A stretch of 16,023 nucleotides of DNA. Source: JAFGOY01 sp034430335. GTDB lineage: Bacteria; Chloroflexota; Anaerolineae; Aggregatilineales; UBA3940. Under the pieces are notes generated by a model, which was not told the origin of the DNA, did no database searches, and saw only the letters and a program-made list of their open reading frames with translations. Position 1 is the stretch's first letter, and each line of letters opens with the position of its first letter. The stretch is taken from positions 1 through 16,023 of the forward strand of contig DAOUES010000369.1 of the NCBI GenBank assembly GCA_034430335.1, written 5' to 3'. The position numbers were made by a program, and so were the translations under genes. This document shows, in pieces, positions 13,808 through 16,023 of the stretch.

Positions 13808-14596
13808 CTAAGGCGCACCCATCAGGCGGGCGATGGGTTCACCCCAGATCAGGAAGAGCAGCGCGGCGGTGACTATCGCCGGGCCATAGGGCATCGCCAT
13901 ATGGGAGCGAACCTCACGTTTGACGAATGGGCTGATCAAAACATAGAGAATGGCAAAAAGCGCACCCAGCAGGATCATCAAAATGAGCATAAAAATAACA
14001 CGGGGGTAGCCGACAACCAACCCGCAGTAGGTAGCAAGGGTCACATCGCCAAAACCGAAGGCCACTTCGTCGACGGGAGTGATCGCCCGGCGGTTCACGA
14101 GGCCAAGATAAACCTGCCCCAACAGGTAAATCCCCATGACGGCGATCTGGGCAATTGCATAACCGGCAAAGGGTTCGCGGAAGTTGCCAAAGCGACCACC
14201 AATAAAGACCTCGATCAGCGTGATGACAAAGGCCGGTAACATCAAAACGTTGAGCACCAGTTTGGTTTCGATATCGATCACGGCGATGAGGGTGAAGATC
14301 GCAGTGTAGAACAGGAAGATCGCAAAGAGCAGCGTCGTTCCTTCTCGCTGCCACAGGTAGACCGACATCGCGGCGAGGAACAGTTCAACCAAAATGGCGC
14401 GGAGAGTCGGCCCCCACCAGCGGGATTTAGACGGCTCACCGGGAGACGTTACCGGCTCAGACTCATCAGCCGATTCTTCGCTGCCTTCCGGCTGATCAGG
14501 CTGCACCGCGTATTGAGGCAGCCAACCGGCAAGCCAGTTCACCAACAAACCGAGGGCCAATCCACCAACTGCCGCGATCAAGTATCCGAGTGCCAT
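13808..14596 (-). CDS. A24 family prepilin peptidase-like membrane protease
   Basis: Prepilin peptidases are membrane aspartyl proteases that remove the leader of type IV pilins and related pseudopilins. This 262-residue protein has about seven or eight membrane helices. The two catalytic Asp residues are visible: Asp108 in IDIETKLVLN and Asp184 in FGFGDVTL. The cytoplasmic Cys-rich zinc insert of classical PilD, needed for N-methylation, is absent. In its place after the first helix is an acidic, Pro- and Ser-rich linker (about 32-58). It may therefore cleave without methylating. ATG at 14596 is chosen over an in-frame TTG at 14614, because AAGGA lies about 10 bases before it. No pilin genes are adjacent, so its substrates are elsewhere. 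Confidence 0.88.
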   Translation of the reverse strand: MALGYLIAAVGGLALGLLVNWLAGWLPQYAVQPDQPEGSEESADESEPVTSPGEPSKSRWWGPTLRAILVELFLAAMSVYLWQREGTTLLFAIFLFYTAIFTLIAVIDIETKLVLNVLMLPAFVITLIEVFIGGRFGNFREPFAGYAIAQIAVMGIYLLGQVYLGLVNRRAITPVDEVAFGFGDVTLATYCGLVVGYPRVIFMLILMILLGALFAILYVLISPFVKREVRSHMAMPYGPAIVTAALLFLIWGEPIARLMGAP

Positions 14597-14639
14597 AGGC
14601 TGTGTTTCCTTCAATCATGATCAGAATGAGCTAAAGAGC

Positions 14640-14648
14640 ATTATAACC
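14640..14648 (-). promoter_or_regulatory. -10 box GGTTATAAT for the prepilin peptidase gene
   Basis: On the minus strand a perfect TATAAT lies 43 bases before the ATG, with the same GGT lead as the rseP promoter. No good -35 box was found. It is back-to-back with the promoter at 14651-14679. Confidence 0.5.
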
Positions 14649-14650
14649 GA

Positions 14651-14679
14651 TTGCTACCAAAACCGGGGCATGATACACT
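14651..14679 (+). promoter_or_regulatory. Predicted promoter of the DtxR-family regulator gene
   Basis: TTGCTA (14651-14656), a 17-base spacer and TACACT (14674-14679) preceded by TGA, as an extended -10. The start site would be near 14686, with a leader of about 90 bases. Confidence 0.5.
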
Positions 14680-14729
14680 GTCAAACATACAGGGTCTACC
14701 ACATTTCACAAACCCATTATAGTTAAGCG

Positions 14730-14739
14730 TGGTATACCA
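14730..14739. promoter_or_regulatory. Palindrome TGGTATACCA, candidate operator
   Basis: A perfect 10-bp palindrome lies in the leader of the metalloregulator gene, about 37 bases before its start codon. DtxR-family proteins bind palindromes as dimers and often control their own gene. The site does not resemble the classical DtxR or MntR boxes, and the flanks do not extend the symmetry. Confidence 0.35.
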
Positions 14740-14775
14740 TCGATCATCCCGAAGCTCCCAGGTTGGGGGAAAATC

Positions 14776-15462
14776 GTGCCACAAGAATTATCAGCGCAAG
14801 ACATTACGAGCGAACGGCAAGACTATCTCAAGATGGTCTTTCACCTGCAATACACCGAAAACCCGGTGCGGACGACGACAATCGCACGCGCGCTGGGCGT
14901 CGAACCGGCTTCGGTCACCGGCGTGATCAAACGGCTGGCCGAACTCAATCTGCTGGACTACCGGCCCTACAAAGGGGTTTCACTTACCGAGCAGGGCGAG
15001 AAGATCGCGCTGGAAATCGTCCGCAGCCACCGCCTGATCGAGCTTTTCCTGGTCGAATCACTAGGCTACAGTTGGGACGAAGTGCATGAAGAAGCCGAAC
15101 GGCTCGAGCATGTCGTATCGCCGCGCTTCGTCGAGAGAATCGACAGAGTTATGGGCCATCCCGAGATCGATCCACATGGCGAACCCATCCCGACCGAAGA
15201 CGGGACTATCAAACCGCCCAGCGGCGTCCGGCTGACAGAGGTCGAAACGGGAACGGTCGGGAACATTTGCCGGGTAGACGACGACGATCCCGATCTACTG
15301 CGATACCTGGCAACGCTCGATATCGAGCCGGGAAAGCAGATCGAGATCGTCAAACACGAGCCATATGGCGGGCCGTTGAGCATCATCGTCGGAGGCGACA
15401 GCGATTACCTGTTGGGAATCGAAGCCGCCAAACACGTTTATATCGACATGGACGCCGATTAA
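14776..15462 (+). CDS. DtxR-family metal-dependent repressor with MntR-like ligands
   Basis: DtxR-family proteins bind DNA when loaded with iron or manganese and repress uptake genes. This 228-residue protein has the three-domain form: winged helix (about 10-75), metal-binding/dimer domain (about 76-145), and C-terminal SH3/FeoA-like domain (about 152-225). Aligned by eye, the metal ligands are Asp16, His85, Glu108, Glu111 and His112, with His104 and Glu89 matching the second site of DtxR. At the primary site the Met10 and Cys102 of diphtheria DtxR are replaced by Asp and Glu, as in Bacillus MntR, which favours manganese. The Glu11 of MntR appears as Lys19. The GTG at 14776 follows GGGGGA by 5 bases. 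An in-frame transporter gene is not seen nearby. Confidence 0.9.
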   Translation: MPQELSAQDITSERQDYLKMVFHLQYTENPVRTTTIARALGVEPASVTGVIKRLAELNLLDYRPYKGVSLTEQGEKIALEIVRSHRLIELFLVESLGYSWDEVHEEAERLEHVVSPRFVERIDRVMGHPEIDPHGEPIPTEDGTIKPPSGVRLTEVETGTVGNICRVDDDDPDLLRYLATLDIEPGKQIEIVKHEPYGGPLSIIVGGDSDYLLGIEAAKHVYIDMDAD

Positions 15463-15536
15463 GCGGTTATTCCAGGTTCTCTTTCCCGGCGCTATTGAAG
15501 ATTTACAAAATAGTGAGGCAATAGAAGGCGACATTG

Positions 15537-15555
15537 GCAACTGTGTTCCAGTTGC
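15537..15555. repeat. Small hairpin GCAACTG / CAGTTGC
   Basis: A 7-bp perfect stem with loop TGTTC lies 75 bases after the regulator stop. No T-run follows, so it would be at best a weak terminator. Confidence 0.4.
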
Positions 15556-15560
15556 TATCA

Positions 15561-15613
15561 CCCCCTCCCAGCAGCCGCAAAACGGCTGCCCCCTCCCCCC
15601 TCAAGGCGGAGGG
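15561..15613. repeat. C-rich nested-hairpin repeat, diverged copy 4
   Basis: CCCCCTCCCA, stem GCAGCCG-CAAAA-CGGCTGC (15571-15589), then CCCCTCCCCCC and GGAGGG (15608-15613). The layout (C-rich run, inner stem, C-rich run, G-rich run) is that of the family at 3251, 8381 and 10751, but the inner stem sequence differs. It lies in the 349-base gap 15463-15811, which has no supported gene. Confidence 0.5.
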
Positions 15614-15666
15614 AACAGAACCGCATGGTGTTTTGTGCGGAATTCGATTACCTCATTAATCTGTTA

Positions 15667-15697
15667 AAGAGCAAAAGCACCGGGCTAAAATCGGTGC
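15667..15697 (-). terminator. Possible second terminator, overlapping a repeat fragment
   Basis: On the minus strand GCACCG (15697-15692) pairs with CGGTGC (15682-15677) over a 9-base loop, followed by TTTTGCTCTTT. It overlaps the CACCGGGCTAAA fragment shared with 10060-10071, so it may be a repeat remnant that also works as a backup stop for the ferredoxin transcript. Confidence 0.4.
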
Positions 15698-15752
15698 GCC
15701 TGCCTGAGATCGGCCTGCGGTCGTTCAGCCTCGTCCTCACGAGATAGGACCC

Positions 15753-15781
15753 AAAAAGGAGCAGCTTATGCAAGCTGCTCC
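15753..15781 (-). terminator. Intrinsic terminator of the ferredoxin gene
   Basis: On the minus strand a 10-bp perfect stem (GGAGCAGCTT / AAGCTGCTCC, loop of 4) is followed by TTTTT (15757-15753). It lies 31 bases after the ferredoxin stop codon. Confidence 0.9.
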
Positions 15782-15811
15782 AATCGATTCGACAACACCG
15801 TGACCTACCGG

Positions 15812-16023
15812 TTAGTCGGCGGCATCATAACCGGGGCCGCTCTCGAAGAAATCGTAGTTTGGCCGAATATCGACGGTCAGGTCAACCGTCTCTCCACCAG
15901 CGGCTTCGACTTCCTTCTTGGTATCCCAGGGAACACGTATCTGCCCCGCCGACATGACATAGGCAGTCGGCACTTCATCCTCGATGAAGATCGCTTCATA
16001 AGGGCATTCAGGGATGCAAGCGC
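15812..16023 (-). CDS. Ferredoxin, C-terminal part
   Basis: Iron-sulfur ferredoxins carry single electrons between redox enzymes in the cytoplasm. The visible 69 residues begin ACIPECPYEAIFIEDEVP, the second half of a bacterial CxxCxxxCP cluster motif followed by the EDEVP stretch seen in seven-iron (3Fe-4S/4Fe-4S) and related ferredoxins. The tail of about 50 residues after the motif ends GPGYDAAD before TAA (15814-15812). The N-terminal cluster motif and the start codon lie beyond the right edge, so the cluster type cannot be fixed. The gene is followed by a strong terminator, so this is the end of its transcription unit. Confidence 0.87.
   Translation of the reverse strand, partial: ACIPECPYEAIFIEDEVPTAYVMSAGQIRVPWDTKKEVEAAGGETVDLTVDIRPNYDFFESGPGYDAAD

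Noticed and set aside
14730..14739. Mobile-element end or attachment site at the palindrome
   Set aside because: No integrase, transposase or matching second copy was seen; operator is the simpler reading.
15463..15811. tRNA or small RNA gene in the right-hand gap
   Set aside because: No T-loop or acceptor-stem pattern was found; the structure present is explained by repeats and terminators.

Overview
The window looks like a piece of a chromosome from a Chloroflexota bacterium, most likely of the Anaerolineae type. This is inferred from protein flavour, not from a marker gene. The clues are a mevalonate-pathway decarboxylase, a soluble Ser/Thr kinase with a C-terminal FHA domain, an M23 peptidase fused to a glycosidase-like barrel, a FecR-like anchored protein, moderately high GC, and many short GC-rich hairpin repeats between genes. 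No rRNA, tRNA, transposase, phage gene or CRISPR array was seen. The genes look chromosomal and mostly housekeeping.

Layout. The left edge (1-724, +) holds the 3' part of a (di)phosphomevalonate decarboxylase. A promoter with a palindrome at its predicted start site then leads into rseP (1007-2080), which is coupled by an ATGA overlap to a HEAT-repeat protein (2077-3102). After a repeat-filled gap comes a + strand cluster (3415-6290): a secreted, membrane-tethered peptidase-MA-like protein whose zinc motif lacks its catalytic Glu, an acylphosphatase, and a FecR-like single-pass protein. On the - strand, 9917-6553 encodes a kinase-FHA protein and then an M23 peptidase/degenerate glycoside-hydrolase fusion. 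A small two-helix double-zinc-ribbon protein (10214-10735, +) converges on enolase (12214-10925, -) over a near-perfect bidirectional terminator. mnmA (12613-13704, +) runs divergently from enolase and convergently with an A24 prepilin peptidase (14596-13808, -). That gene diverges from a DtxR-family metalloregulator (14776-15462, +). The right edge holds the 3' end of a ferredoxin gene (-) followed by a good terminator.

How the parts fit. Most neighbours are independent housekeeping or envelope genes: isoprenoid precursor, intramembrane proteolysis, glycolysis, tRNA thiolation, pilin processing, metal sensing, electron transfer. The envelope theme recurs in RseP, the two anchored proteins, the M23 fusion, the prepilin peptidase and the zinc-ribbon membrane protein. 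Several promoters share one style, TTGnnn-17/18-TATAAT-like; two carry GGTTATAAT.

The most interesting material is (1) two apparent pseudoenzymes, the HMITH peptidase-like protein and the barrel lacking both catalytic acids; (2) a nested-hairpin intergenic repeat family whose inner stem changes in a compensatory way between copies; (3) a 57-bp exact repeat placed in two convergent intergenic gaps; and (4) a three-domain DtxR-type regulator with MntR-like metal ligands. I saw no defence, secondary-metabolite or mobile system.
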